Shown here one piece after another: positions 34,172 to 42,228 of a stretch of 64,000 nt of DNA. Both the position numbers and the translations under genes were made by a program. Under the pieces are notes generated by a model, which searched no databases, was not told the origin of the DNA, and worked only from the letters and a program-made list of their open reading frames with translations. Every line of letters begins with the position of its first letter. Within the stretch, counting starts at the first letter, position 1. Origin of the DNA: Paraconexibacter antarcticus (GTDB lineage Bacteria; Actinomycetota; Thermoleophilia; Solirubrobacterales; Solirubrobacteraceae); the NCBI RefSeq assembly GCF_024220175.1, contig NZ_CP098502.1:2852001-2916000 (forward strand). The letters run 5' to 3'.

Positions 34172-34600
34172 ATGTTCGTCCTCATCGTCGGCGCGGGACG
34201 CGTGGGGTCCTCCGCCGCGCGCTCCGCCCTCGCCTCCGGCCACGACGTCTCGGTCCTGGACGACGACCCGCTCTCCCACGAGCGGCTCGACGCGGGCCAG
34301 GCGACCTCCTGGGAGGACGCCGGCGGTCGCTTCACCGTCGGCCACGGCATCGAGATCGAGGCGCTCCTCGAGGCGGGCATCGACCAGGCGGACATGTTCA
34401 TCGCCTGCACCCACGGCGACAACACGAACCTCATCCTCGCCCAGATCGCCCAGAAGAAGTTCGGCATCAAGAAGGTCATCGCCCGGGTCATGGACCCCGC
34501 GCGGGCCGCGTGGTACGAGCAGCAGGGGCTGCGGACGATCTCGCCGACCCGGCATGCGATCGAGCAGTTCGAGGTCGCCCTGGCGGAGGGCGCGTCCTGA
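34172..34600 (+). CDS. TrkA N-terminal-domain (RCK_N) protein, no C-terminal domain
   Basis: A 142-residue Rossmann protein beginning MFVLIVGAGRVGSSAA, the NAD(H)-binding GxGxxG of TrkA/KtrA regulators, with HDVSVLDDDP placing the acidic ribose-binding residue, TVGHGIEIEALLEAGI, and ARVMDPARAAWY. It lacks the RCK_C ligand-binding domain present in its neighbour, like the shorter partner in some two-gene TrkA systems (for example ceoB). It shares one base with the next gene (TGATG), so the two proteins are probably made together and assemble as a ring on a transporter. Confidence 0.88.
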   Translation: MFVLIVGAGRVGSSAARSALASGHDVSVLDDDPLSHERLDAGQATSWEDAGGRFTVGHGIEIEALLEAGIDQADMFIACTHGDNTNLILAQIAQKKFGIKKVIARVMDPARAAWYEQQGLRTISPTRHAIEQFEVALAEGAS

Positions 34601-35268
34601 TGTACGTCCTCATCGCCGGGGGCGGCAAGGTCGGCTGGAACCTCACGCGAGAGCTCCTGTCCAAGGGCCACGAGGTCACGCTCCTCGAGTCCACCCGCGA
34701 CCGGTACCTGACGATCGAGCAGGAGCTCGAGCACCAGGTCCAGTACGGGGACGCCACCGAGCTGTGGGTCCTCGAGCGCGCCGGCATCCAGCGCGCCGAC
34801 CTTGTCATCGCCGTCACGGGCGACGACGAGGACAACATGCTCATCTGCCAGATGGCGAAGGAGAAGTACCTCTGCGAGCGCATCATCGCCCGCGTGAACA
34901 ACCCGCGGAACCGCGAGTGGTTCGAGCTCCTCGGCGTCGCCCCGACCGTCAGCGCGACCGACCTGATCCTGCGGCTCATCGAGCACGAGGTCCCGTCCTA
35001 CGGGCTCGTGCACCTGCTCGACCTTCGCGACGAGCGCCTGGAGATCATCGAGGTCGAGGTCGCCGAGGGCTCCCCGGCCGCCGGCGTCCAGGTCTCCCAG
35101 GTCGTGCTCCCCGAGGGCGTGCTCATCATCTCGATCCTCCGGGACGGCGCGGGCTTCGTCCCGAAGGCCGACTCGATGATCAACGCTGGTGACGAGGTCC
35201 TCCTCGTCCTCGACCCGGGGCTCGAGGACGCGATCACCGCGCAGTTCGCCTCCCCGTCAGACGCCTGA
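34600..35268 (+). CDS. TrkA-family potassium uptake regulator (RCK_N plus RCK_C)
   Basis: The 222-residue protein has an RCK_N Rossmann domain starting MYVLIAGGGKVGWNLTREL, with VTLLEST giving the acidic residue after beta-2 and QYGDATELWVLERAGI following, and an RCK_C domain (about 135-222; LEIIEVEVAEGSPAAG, then VLPEGVLIISILRDG and INAGDEVLLVLDP). Such regulators bind NAD(H), ATP or c-di-AMP and gate potassium transport. No TrkH/KtrB channel gene is in the window; the two upstream APC permeases are the nearest membrane partners. Confidence 0.9.
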   Translation: MYVLIAGGGKVGWNLTRELLSKGHEVTLLESTRDRYLTIEQELEHQVQYGDATELWVLERAGIQRADLVIAVTGDDEDNMLICQMAKEKYLCERIIARVNNPRNREWFELLGVAPTVSATDLILRLIEHEVPSYGLVHLLDLRDERLEIIEVEVAEGSPAAGVQVSQVVLPEGVLIISILRDGAGFVPKADSMINAGDEVLLVLDPGLEDAITAQFASPSDA

Positions 35269-35364
35269 CCTGGACGTTCGTCCGGCTCCGGGCGGCCACA
35301 CCCGGGAGGGTTTGATCAGGTTTCCTGGCGCCTCCGTGCGGAATTCCCCGAACAGACGTCCAGG
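35269..35364. other. 127-bp gap with a long-range 9-bp inverted repeat
   Basis: CCTGGACGT (35269-35277) and ACGTCCAGG (35356-35364) are perfect inverted repeats 78 bp apart, enclosing GC-rich sequence just upstream of the next promoter. It could be a structured terminator of the trkA transcript or chance. No known riboswitch pattern recognised. Confidence 0.3.
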
Positions 35365-35381
35365 CCGACCCCAGTACTCGG

Positions 35382-35387
35382 TAGAGT
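35382..35387 (+). promoter_or_regulatory. -10 element of the low-complexity membrane protein gene
   Basis: TAGAGT is 8 nt before ATG 35396; a near-leaderless start that excludes the longer open frame reaching back to 35189. Confidence 0.5.
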
Positions 35388-35395
35388 TCCTACCT

Positions 35396-36451
35396 ATGGC
35401 TGATCAGAGCCTGCGCGGAAGCAGGTCGTGGAAGGATCCCGGGGTCAAGCGCCATCGGCAGGATGCCGATGCCGGTCTTACGTCCATCATGCTGAGCGCT
35501 CGCAGCACCCTCGCGGCCGGTGGCGCCGCAGCCCTGGCCTCGATCGCGCTGATGCTCGCGGTGACCGGCATCGTGGGCGCGCAGCTCGGCTTCGACCTCT
35601 GGCCGACGCTCGGCCGCCCGTCGGTCCGTCAGCTCGAGGTGCCGGCCGCCTCGCCGATCGACGTCGGCTCCGGCTCGCTCACACCGTCGGCCGGCCCGCT
35701 GGCGAACCCGCTCACGCGCCTCGGCCGCTCGGTCGTCGCGGCGCCGGCGCCGGCGCCCGGCGTCGCCGTCACGCTCCTCGCGCCGACCACGCGCGTCGCC
35801 GCGCCGAGCGTGCCCGCGCCCCGGACCTCCACGACGTCCGTCTCCCCGGTCGTCCGCCGGGTCGCCCGACGCGCCGCCGGCCAGGGCTCCGCCGGCCGCG
35901 CGCCCGCCACGAGCGCCGTCGTCGCCGTCGTCGCCCCGGTGGCCCCTGCCCCGGCTCCCGTCGCCGCGGCCCCGGTGGCGTCCGTCGCGCCGGCCGTCCC
36001 CTCGACCGACAACGGCCCCTCCAGCAGCCCGAACGGCAAGGGCCACACCGACGCGGTCGCCGTGACGTCGGGCTCCGAGTCCACCGGCAGCGCGCCGACG
36101 ACCGGTCCCGGGCACAGCAAGAAGGCGACCAGCCCCGCGACGGCCACGACCTCCACCTCGTCGTCGAAGGGCACGACGTCGACGACGGCGCTCACGAGCT
36201 CCAGCTCGTCGTCCACGGACTCCTCGGCCGGGAAGGGCAACGGCAACGGCCCGGGCCAGAAGAGCGTCGCTCCCATGACGGCGTCGTCCGACGGCTCCGC
36301 CCCGCCCGCTCCGAACGGCAACGGCAACGGCAACGCGAACGGCAAGGGCAACGGTGCGGGGAGCGCCGACCCGCACGCCACCGGGAACGCCGGCTCGTCG
36401 GCCGGTTCGCCGAGCGACAGCGCACCCGGCCAGGTCGAGAAGCACGGCTGA
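35396..36451 (+). CDS. Membrane-anchored low-complexity protein with Gly-Asn repeats
   Basis: The 351-residue protein has a charged cytoplasmic N-terminus (1-28), one membrane segment (about 36-65), then a long extracytoplasmic region of Pro/Ala/Val-rich (95-200) and Ser/Thr-rich (215-285) sequence. The C-terminal part has short Gly-Asn-Gly-Lys repeats (NGNGNGNANGKGNGAG type, near 305-320) and GKGNGNGPG. No catalytic domain is visible. It is probably a wall-spanning or surface protein; mixed Lys and Gly/Asn repeats could bind wall polymers. A tRNA gene follows 79 bp later. Confidence 0.7.
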   Translation: MADQSLRGSRSWKDPGVKRHRQDADAGLTSIMLSARSTLAAGGAAALASIALMLAVTGIVGAQLGFDLWPTLGRPSVRQLEVPAASPIDVGSGSLTPSAGPLANPLTRLGRSVVAAPAPAPGVAVTLLAPTTRVAAPSVPAPRTSTTSVSPVVRRVARRAAGQGSAGRAPATSAVVAVVAPVAPAPAPVAAAPVASVAPAVPSTDNGPSSSPNGKGHTDAVAVTSGSESTGSAPTTGPGHSKKATSPATATTSTSSSKGTTSTTALTSSSSSSTDSSAGKGNGNGPGQKSVAPMTASSDGSAPPAPNGNGNGNANGKGNGAGSADPHATGNAGSSAGSPSDSAPGQVEKHG

Positions 36452-36492
36452 CCGGCCGCTCCGGCGAGCCGCCCTCGTCGGCGGCAAGTGCC

Positions 36493-36498
36493 TATACT
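36493..36498 (+). promoter_or_regulatory. -10 element of the tRNA-Gln gene
   Basis: TATACT, a near-consensus -10, lies 32 bp upstream of the mature tRNA 5' end, giving a short 5' leader for RNase P. Confidence 0.5.
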
Positions 36499-36530
36499 TG
36501 GACTCCCGTGGCGCTGCCCCGGGATCCCGC

Positions 36531-36602
36531 TGCGGGATGATGTAATCGGCAACATGCCTGCCTCTGGAGCAGGTCTTCTAGGTTCGAGTCCTAGTCCCGC
36601 AG
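36531..36602 (+). tRNA. tRNA-Gln (anticodon CTG)
   Basis: A full 72-nt cloverleaf: acceptor arms TGCGGGA and TCCCGCA, anticodon stem CCTGC/GCAGG enclosing CTCTGGA (anticodon CTG), T-arm CTAGG-TTCGAGT-CCTAG and discriminator G. The unusual first base T is typical of tRNA-Gln. CCA is not encoded. Confidence 0.93.
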
Positions 36603-36606
36603 CCTT

Positions 36607-36636
36607 GCGAAAGCGCCTGTAACAGGGCGCTTTCGC
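36607..36636 (+). terminator. Terminator hairpin after tRNA-Gln
   Basis: GCGAAAGCGCC-TG pairs with CAGGGCGCTTTCGC (one bulge) around a short TAA loop, 4 bp after the tRNA. Only a weak T run follows. It also faces the 3' end of the convergent ABC gene. Confidence 0.7.
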
Positions 36637-36679
36637 CGTTCCGGGCCCCGATGCGCCGGCCGGGCGCCCGGGATGGCGC

Positions 36680-38500
36680 CTACGCCGCGGCCTGCTGCGC
36701 CCAGTCGCGGTAGAGGCGCCAGTAGGCCCCCTCCGCCTCGAGCAGCTCGTCGTGGGTGCCCTGCTCGAGGACGCGGCCGCCGTCGAGGACGATGATGCGC
36801 CCGGCCTGGCGGATCGTGGAGAGGCGGTGCGCGATGACGATCGCGGTGCGGCCGGCGAGCAGCCGGCGCAGCGCCTCCTCGAGGCGCCCCTCGGTGTGGA
36901 GGTCGACGTTCGAGGTCGCCTCGTCGAGGATGAGGATCCGGGGGTCGGCGACGAGCGCGCGGGCGAAGGCGACGAGCTGGCGCTGCCCGGCCGAGAGCTG
37001 GACGCCCCGCTCGCCGACCTGCGTGTCGAGACCGTGGTCGTAGCGGGCGACGAACTCGTCGGCGCCGACCGCGCGGACGGCGGCCTCGACCTCCTCGTCG
37101 GTGGCGTCGGCGCGCCCGAAGGCGATGTTCTCGCGGATCGTGCCGCTGAACAGGAACGCCTCCTGCGGGACGATGCCCATCTGGCGGCGCAGGGAGGACG
37201 CGCGGACGTCGCGGAGGTCCACGCCGTCGACCGTCACCGCGCCGCTCGTCGGGTCGTAGAAGCGGGCCACGAGCTTCGCGAACGTCGACTTGCCCGCTCC
37301 CGTCGCGCCGACGAGCGCGACGGTCTGCCCGGGCGGGATCGTGAGATCGACGTCGGTGAGGGCGAGCGCGAAGCCGGCGTCCTCGGTCCGGTAGCCGAAG
37401 GAGACGTCGTCGAAGCGGATCTCGCCGCGCAGCGGTGTGGGCAGGTCGACCGCGCCGGGCCGATCGCTCAGCGAGGGCTCCTCGTCGAGGAGCTCGAAGA
37501 TCTTGTCCAGCGCGGCCATGCCGGACTGGTAGGTCGTATAGACCTGCGAGAGCTGCCCGATCGGGTCGAAGAAGCCGTTGAGCGCCGCGATGAAGCCGAC
37601 GAGGACGCCGACGCTCACCTCGCCGTCGATCGCCTGGTAGCCGCCGTAGACGAGGATGCCGACCGTCGCGAGCGCGCTGACGAACTCGACGAGTGGAAAG
37701 TACGCCGCGTTGAGCTTCACCGTCGTGAGGTTCGCCGCGCGGTTGTCGGCGTTGCGTTTCGCGAAGACCGACAGGTGGCGCTCGTGCTGGGCGAACGAGG
37801 TCATGACGCGGATGCCGGAGAGCGACTCCTGCAGGTACGCCGTGATCGACCCGATCGTCTCGCGGGTGCGGCGGTAGGCGTCCGCGGACGCGACCCGGAA
37901 GGCGAGCGAGCCGATCGCCATCACCGGGAAGATGAGGAACGTGAGGAGCGCGAGCTTCACGTCGAAGCTCAGCAGGATGACGATCGAGCCGATGAGGGTC
38001 AGCGACGCGGTGAAGAGCGTCGTGACGCTGTCGGTGACGAGGGAGTCGAGCGCCTCGACGTCGTTCGTCATCCGCGAGACGAGGACGCCGGCCGGCCGCC
38101 GCTCGTAGAAGCCGACCGGCTGCTCCTGGAGGTGGCGGAAGATCTGCAGGCGAAGGTCCTGGAGGGCGCGCTGGCCGATCCAGCCGGTGAGGTAGGTCTG
38201 GATCCACGTCGCGCCCCACACGACGAGCGCGCTGACGACGAACGCGACGACGATGACGTCGAGCGTCGGGACGTCCTTCGCGAGGATGCCGTCGTCGATC
38301 GCGCGCTGGGCGAGCGGGGCGGGGGCGAGGGACGCGGCGGTCCCGAGCACGAGCGCGAGGAACATCCCCGCCACGCGCAGGCGGTAGGGCGCGAGCAGGA
38401 TGATGAGCCCGCGGAGCTTGCGGCCGCGGCCGGACGTGCCGCGCAGGCGGCGGCGAAGCTCGTCGCGGCGGGCGTGCGCGGCGGGGGAGGGGGCGGCCAT
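36680..38500 (-). CDS. ABC exporter half-transporter, subunit with canonical ATPase residues
   Basis: A 606-residue type IV ABC exporter: six membrane helices (about 40-340) fused to an ATPase domain. Walker A is GATGAGKS (398-405), the Q-loop is VPQEAF with Gln446, the signature is LSAGQ (502-506), and Walker B ends ILILDEATS with the catalytic Glu527. The signature departs from LSGGQ. This fits the active-site half of a heterodimer whose other site is degenerate. It starts at ATG 38500, sharing one base with the upstream gene's stop. Substrates of such pairs include drugs and lipids; none is suggested by the neighbours. Confidence 0.93.
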   Translation of the reverse strand: MAAPSPAAHARRDELRRRLRGTSGRGRKLRGLIILLAPYRLRVAGMFLALVLGTAASLAPAPLAQRAIDDGILAKDVPTLDVIVVAFVVSALVVWGATWIQTYLTGWIGQRALQDLRLQIFRHLQEQPVGFYERRPAGVLVSRMTNDVEALDSLVTDSVTTLFTASLTLIGSIVILLSFDVKLALLTFLIFPVMAIGSLAFRVASADAYRRTRETIGSITAYLQESLSGIRVMTSFAQHERHLSVFAKRNADNRAANLTTVKLNAAYFPLVEFVSALATVGILVYGGYQAIDGEVSVGVLVGFIAALNGFFDPIGQLSQVYTTYQSGMAALDKIFELLDEEPSLSDRPGAVDLPTPLRGEIRFDDVSFGYRTEDAGFALALTDVDLTIPPGQTVALVGATGAGKSTFAKLVARFYDPTSGAVTVDGVDLRDVRASSLRRQMGIVPQEAFLFSGTIRENIAFGRADATDEEVEAAVRAVGADEFVARYDHGLDTQVGERGVQLSAGQRQLVAFARALVADPRILILDEATSNVDLHTEGRLEEALRRLLAGRTAIVIAHRLSTIRQAGRIIVLDGGRVLEQGTHDELLEAEGAYWRLYRDWAQQAAA

Positions 38501-40269
38501 CAGAGCCCGGCCACCTCGCGCTCGACCGGCTTGCGGGTGAGGAAGACCTGGTCGGGCAGCCCCTTCTCGACGATCTCGCGGTAGAGCGGCGAGAGGTGCA
38601 GCAGCTCGTCGTGCGTGCCGTGGGCGGCGACCGCCCCGTCCTCGAGCACGACGATCTCGTCCGCGAGCGCGATCGTCGAGAGCCGGTGCGCGATGACGAT
38701 CGTCGTGCGCCCCGCCATGACCTCGCGCAGCGCCGCCTTGATCGCCTGCTCGGTGGAGGCGTCGACGGAGGAGGTCGCGTCGTCGAGGATGAGCACCCGC
38801 GGGTCCGCGAGGAAGGCCCGGGCGATCGCGATGCGCTGGCGCTGCCCGCCGGAGAGCGTCAGCCCGCGCTCCCCGACCCGGGTGTCGTACCCGTCCGGGA
38901 GGGCCTCGATGAAGCCGGCCGCCTGCGCGCGCTCGGCGGCCCGGCGGATCTCGTCCATCGTCGCCCCGGCGTGGGCGTAGGCGATGTTCTCGGCGACGCT
39001 CGCCGAGAAGAGGAAGGGGTCGTCGTTCACCATCGCGATCGCGCCGCGGAGCTCGGCGGGATCGAGGTCGCGGACGTCCGCGCCGTCGACGAGGACCTCA
39101 CCCGCCGTCACGTCGTAAAGGCGGCCGATGAGCTGCACGAGCGCGGTCTTGCCGGAGCCGGTGGCCCCGACGACCGCGAGGGTGCGGCCGGCGGGCACGT
39201 CGAGGGTCACCTCGCGCAGGGCGGGCGTCGTCGTCCCCTCGTACTGCAGCGTCACCCCGTGCAGCTCGATGTGACCGTTGCCGGCGGGCAGGGCGACCGG
39301 GTGCGCCGGGGCGACGATGCGGGGGTCGCGGTCGAGGATCTCGAAGAGCCGGGCCCCGGAGGCGGTCGCGCGCTGGGCCAGGCCGAGGCCCATTCCGAGC
39401 ATCCGCATCGGCCCGAGGAGCATCAGGAGGTACGTGTAGAACGCGGTGAACTGGCCGGTCGTGAGCGTCCCGTCGATGACCCGGCGCCCGCCGAAGAAGA
39501 GGATCGCGGCCAGGCCGACCTGGGGGAGGAAGCCGATGAACGGGTTGTAGAACGCCTGCAGCCGCGTGGACACCATCGCCTGGTCGAAGACCCGGTCGAC
39601 GCTCCCCGTGAAGCGGGCGAGCTGGCGCTCCTCGGCCGCGAACGCCTTGACGACGCGGACGCCCGAGATGTTCTCCTCGACGTCCGCCGAGACCTCGGCG
39701 ATGCGCTGCTGCACCGCCTGCATCGCGGGGCGCGAGCGGCGCCCGAAGCGCGTGGCCGTCGCCACGACGAAGGGGACGGGCGCGAGCGCCATGAGGGCCA
39801 GCAGGGGGTCGACGTAGATCATCGCCGCCGACGCGAGCAGGATCGTGAGCGCCGACTGGATGAGGAAGACGAGCCCGTAGCCGAGGAAGAAGCGGACGCT
39901 GGAGAGGTCGACCGTCGCCCGCGACATGAGCTGGCCGGTCTGCTGACGGTCGAAGAATGCGAGCTCCTGCTCGAGCAGGTGGCCGTACAGGCGGGCGCGC
40001 AGGTCGTATTCGACGCCGAGCGACACCTGGCCGGCGACGAGGCGCCGCGCGACGGTCAGCGCGAGGCGGAGCAGGCCCGCGACGGCGACGGCCACCCCGA
40101 GGACGAAGAGCTCGTGCTTGTGCCCCGAGCGGACCTGGTCGATCGCGCGCCCCGTGAGGTACGGGATCGCCACGGTCATGACCATCGCGGCGGTCGCGAG
40201 CAGGAGCGACCACACGACACCGGCCCGGTAGGGGCGCAGGAAGGTGAGCAGTCGCCAGAAGATCGCCAT
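38500..40269 (-). CDS. ABC exporter half-transporter, subunit with degenerate catalytic site
   Basis: A 589-residue ABC exporter subunit with six membrane helices (about 15-310). The ATPase domain has Walker A GATGSGKT (368-375) and a canonical LSGGQ (472-476), but Walker B ends ILILDDATS with Asp497 where the catalytic Glu should be, and the Q-loop reads MVNDDPF without Gln. Combined with the partner's altered LSAGQ, one of the two composite ATP sites is degenerate, as in known heterodimeric exporters (TM287/288, LmrCD). The two genes overlap by one base (TGATG). Confidence 0.93.
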   Translation of the reverse strand: MAIFWRLLTFLRPYRAGVVWSLLLATAAMVMTVAIPYLTGRAIDQVRSGHKHELFVLGVAVAVAGLLRLALTVARRLVAGQVSLGVEYDLRARLYGHLLEQELAFFDRQQTGQLMSRATVDLSSVRFFLGYGLVFLIQSALTILLASAAMIYVDPLLALMALAPVPFVVATATRFGRRSRPAMQAVQQRIAEVSADVEENISGVRVVKAFAAEERQLARFTGSVDRVFDQAMVSTRLQAFYNPFIGFLPQVGLAAILFFGGRRVIDGTLTTGQFTAFYTYLLMLLGPMRMLGMGLGLAQRATASGARLFEILDRDPRIVAPAHPVALPAGNGHIELHGVTLQYEGTTTPALREVTLDVPAGRTLAVVGATGSGKTALVQLIGRLYDVTAGEVLVDGADVRDLDPAELRGAIAMVNDDPFLFSASVAENIAYAHAGATMDEIRRAAERAQAAGFIEALPDGYDTRVGERGLTLSGGQRQRIAIARAFLADPRVLILDDATSSVDASTEQAIKAALREVMAGRTTIVIAHRLSTIALADEIVVLEDGAVAAHGTHDELLHLSPLYREIVEKGLPDQVFLTRKPVEREVAGL

Positions 40270-40282
40270 GAATCAGAGGTGC

Positions 40283-40288
40283 AGTCTA
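40283..40288 (-). promoter_or_regulatory. -10 element of the ABC exporter operon
   Basis: Reads TAGACT on the minus strand, 13 nt before ATG 40269. Confidence 0.4.
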
Positions 40289-40387
40289 GTTGCTGCGGCA
40301 ACGATCAGCCGGGCGCCACACCCCAGGAGGTACGGCGGAGGTGCCCGCGTGGCTCAGCGCCCGCTCACGCTGTCATCCTGCGGCGCG

Positions 40388-40579
40388 ATGCCCGTCGTCC
40401 CGATCGGCCTGTGCGCCGCCTGCCGGCACCAGAAGCTCATCCGCAGCGGCCGCGGCTCGGAGTTCTCGATGTGCCTGAAGCACCGCGAGGATCCGGCCTT
40501 CCCGAAGTATCCGCGGCTGCCCGTCCAGGCCTGCCCGGGGTTCGCCCGCCGCGGCGAGGACGACGCCGGGCGCGGCTGA
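40388..40579 (+). CDS. Small conserved cysteine-rich protein
   Basis: The 63-residue protein has an IGLCAACRH start (Cys8 and Cys11), IRSGRGSEFSMCLKH and then PAFPKYPRLPVQACPGF. This Cys pattern with DPxFPKYPxLPVxxC is a conserved small hypothetical family that I have seen across many bacteria, probably zinc- or iron-binding. I used ATG 40388 because homologues start immediately before this first CxxC; the open frame further upstream runs back into the divergent ABC gene. Confidence 0.75.
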   Translation: MPVVPIGLCAACRHQKLIRSGRGSEFSMCLKHREDPAFPKYPRLPVQACPGFARRGEDDAGRG

Positions 40580-40592
40580 GGCGCGCGCCGGG

Positions 40593-40802
40593 TCAGCCGA
40601 GGCGGGGGACGCCGAGCACGAGGTGCGGCGCCTGGTCGGTCCGGGGCGCCGGCGTGTCGCTCGCCGCCTCCGCGGTCGACGCCGACCACTCGAGATCGCC
40701 GCCGCACCGCGGGCAGCGCCCGATGGCCCGCAGGCCGTCGGCCATCGTGCGGCTGTGCCAGGTCCTCGAGCACGAGGTGCAGCTCACGAGGGCGGGGTCC
40801 AT
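40593..40802 (-). CDS. Small zinc-ribbon protein
   Basis: A roughly 69-residue protein with two knuckles, VSCTSCSRTW and GRCPRCGGDLEW, forming a probable four-Cys zinc ribbon in the first 45 residues, followed by an Ala/Pro-rich tail ending in a hydrophobic VLGVPRLG. The start could be ATG 40802 or GTG 40808; no clear ribosome site favours either. Its 3' end faces the previous gene across 13 bp. The 190 bp upstream (40803-40992) show no further gene I can support. Confidence 0.6.
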   Translation of the reverse strand: MDPALVSCTSCSRTWHSRTMADGLRAIGRCPRCGGDLEWSASTAEAASDTPAPRTDQAPHLVLGVPRLG

Positions 40803-40992
40803 ACGCACCCATCGGTGCCGGACGGCCGGGCCCGCATCGGGAATTCGTCCAGGTGGGCGTGAGCCGCGCGCGAGTCGTGGTCAGCCGGCCCGGTGCGGCG
40901 GCGCGGCTGCCCCGACGCCGAGGATGAGCACGGCAGCCACGACCCACGTCAGGCCTCCCGAGCGGGCGCAGACCCCGGGTGCGGGCTCCGGG

Positions 40993-41223
40993 TCAGTCGC
41001 GGACGTCGGGCTCGTCGGCGTCGCCGTCGCCGTCGCGGTCGCCGGCCCGCGTGAACGCGACGCCGAGCCCGACGAGAACGCCCACCGCGAGCGCCAGGAC
41101 GATCGGCCCGATGATGCCGCCGCTGCCTGCGGCGGCCGTGAGGACGCTCAGGCCGAGGCCGACGACGAGAGCGACCCCGAGGACGACGGGGTTGCGGCGG
41201 TAGAAATCGACGATCGAGCGCAT
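40993..41223 (-). CDS. Small two-helix membrane protein with acidic tail
   Basis: A 76-residue protein: basic start MRSIVDFYRRNP, two hydrophobic segments (about 12-32 and 36-58), and a tail DRDGDGDADEPDVRD whose alternating Asp residues resemble a calcium-binding loop. It is divergent from, and only 24 bp away from, the next gene. No named family recognised. Confidence 0.6.
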   Translation of the reverse strand: MRSIVDFYRRNPVVLGVALVVGLGLSVLTAAAGSGGIIGPIVLALAVGVLVGLGVAFTRAGDRDGDGDADEPDVRD

Positions 41224-41233
41224 CTCGGCGGAT

Positions 41234-41239
41234 TATCCT
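41234..41239 (+). promoter_or_regulatory. -10 element of the BioD-like gene
   Basis: TATCCT is 8 nt before ATG 41248 in a 24-bp divergent gap. Confidence 0.5.
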
Positions 41240-41247
41240 GCCTGCCG

Positions 41248-42186
41248 ATGCCGGAGCTCGTCGTCGTGTCCACCCAGGCCGGGCTCGACGCCCGCGATCT
41301 CGTCCGCGGACTCGAGCGCGCGCTCGGCGACCGGGGCGCCGTGACGTCCGCTCCCGGGTTGCTCGCCGACGTGGACGGCGGCGTCGCCCGCGACCTCATG
41401 CGCGCCCGCGGGGCGGTCGTCTGCGTCCTGGCCCCGGCGGGCGCTGACCTCGCGAGCCACGTGCTGCTGACCGTCGAGGGGGCACGCGCGGCGGGTCTGG
41501 CCGTCGCCGCGGTCATCGTCGCGGGGCCCGGGGCGGACGCCCAGCGCGCGCGGATCGCCGAACGGGGCCTCGTGGAGGTCGTCGCGCTGCCCGATCCGCA
41601 GACCCCGTCGACCGCGATCGCCGGCTGGCCGCTGGAGGAGTGGCTCGCCGCCGAGCCGGTCGCGACCGACGGCGGCGTGGCCCTCGCGGGCTACACGGCG
41701 TGGGAGGCGCGGCCGGTCCCGGACCCGCGTACCGCCGGCCGTGAGGCCATCGGGCCGGTGCTCCTGGAGATCGTCGCGAAGGAGGGGCCCGTGCTGGCGT
41801 CGCGGGCCTACCGCCTCTACAACAAGGCCGCGGGCGGCAAGGCCCTGACGACGATCGCCCGGGCGCCGCTGTCCGGGTCCGCCTACCGCCTCCGCCAGGC
41901 CGGCGCCATCGAGCTCGAGCCCGCCGCCGCCTGCGGCGGGGAGGAGGACGAGCTGCTGCGGCCGGCCGGCACGCCCCCGGTCCGCGTGCGCGAGCTCGGG
42001 CCCCGCACCCTCGACGAGGTGCCGGAGGCGGAGATCGTCGGGCTCATGGCCCGGCTGCTCGCCGCCGGGCGCACGGAGGACGAGCTGCCGCGTGCGACGC
42101 TCGACACCTACGGACTCGTCCGGATGACCGCGAAGGCGGAGGCGGCCCTCGTCCGGGCGGCCACGATGGCCGTCCAGGATTCGTGA
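41248..42186 (+). CDS. Degenerate dethiobiotin-synthetase-like protein fused to a DUF3320-like domain
   Basis: The 312-residue protein has two parts. Residues 1-135 follow the layout of BioD: VVVSTQAGLDARDLVRGLERAL in place of the P-loop start, SHVLLTVEGARAAGLAVAAVIV matching the NHTLLTLEA-like helix of BioD, and a final PLEEWLAA. The nucleotide-binding Gly-Lys-Thr is absent (TQAGLDA instead of a GKT loop), so ATP-dependent catalysis is unlikely. Residues about 160-312 begin with VLLEIVAKEGPVLASRAYRL and YNKAAGGKALTT, the DUF3320-type winged-helix pattern found in helicase/nuclease proteins. Function unknown. The start is set by the -10 element. Confidence 0.65.
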   Translation: MPELVVVSTQAGLDARDLVRGLERALGDRGAVTSAPGLLADVDGGVARDLMRARGAVVCVLAPAGADLASHVLLTVEGARAAGLAVAAVIVAGPGADAQRARIAERGLVEVVALPDPQTPSTAIAGWPLEEWLAAEPVATDGGVALAGYTAWEARPVPDPRTAGREAIGPVLLEIVAKEGPVLASRAYRLYNKAAGGKALTTIARAPLSGSAYRLRQAGAIELEPAAACGGEEDELLRPAGTPPVRVRELGPRTLDEVPEAEIVGLMARLLAAGRTEDELPRATLDTYGLVRMTAKAEAALVRAATMAVQDS

Positions 42187-42228
42187 GAGAACGTCAAGGT
42201 TGCCCGGCGCGCTCCGATACCCAGGGGT

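Noticed and set aside
35269..35395. Riboswitch (for example a c-di-AMP type) before the low-complexity protein gene
   Set aside because: No consensus blocks are recognisable, and the promoter lies downstream at 35382, so this DNA would not be in that gene's leader.
40809..40992. A tiny membrane peptide frame on the minus strand
   Set aside because: Only about 20-30 residues, no good start codon or ribosome site, so it cannot be supported.
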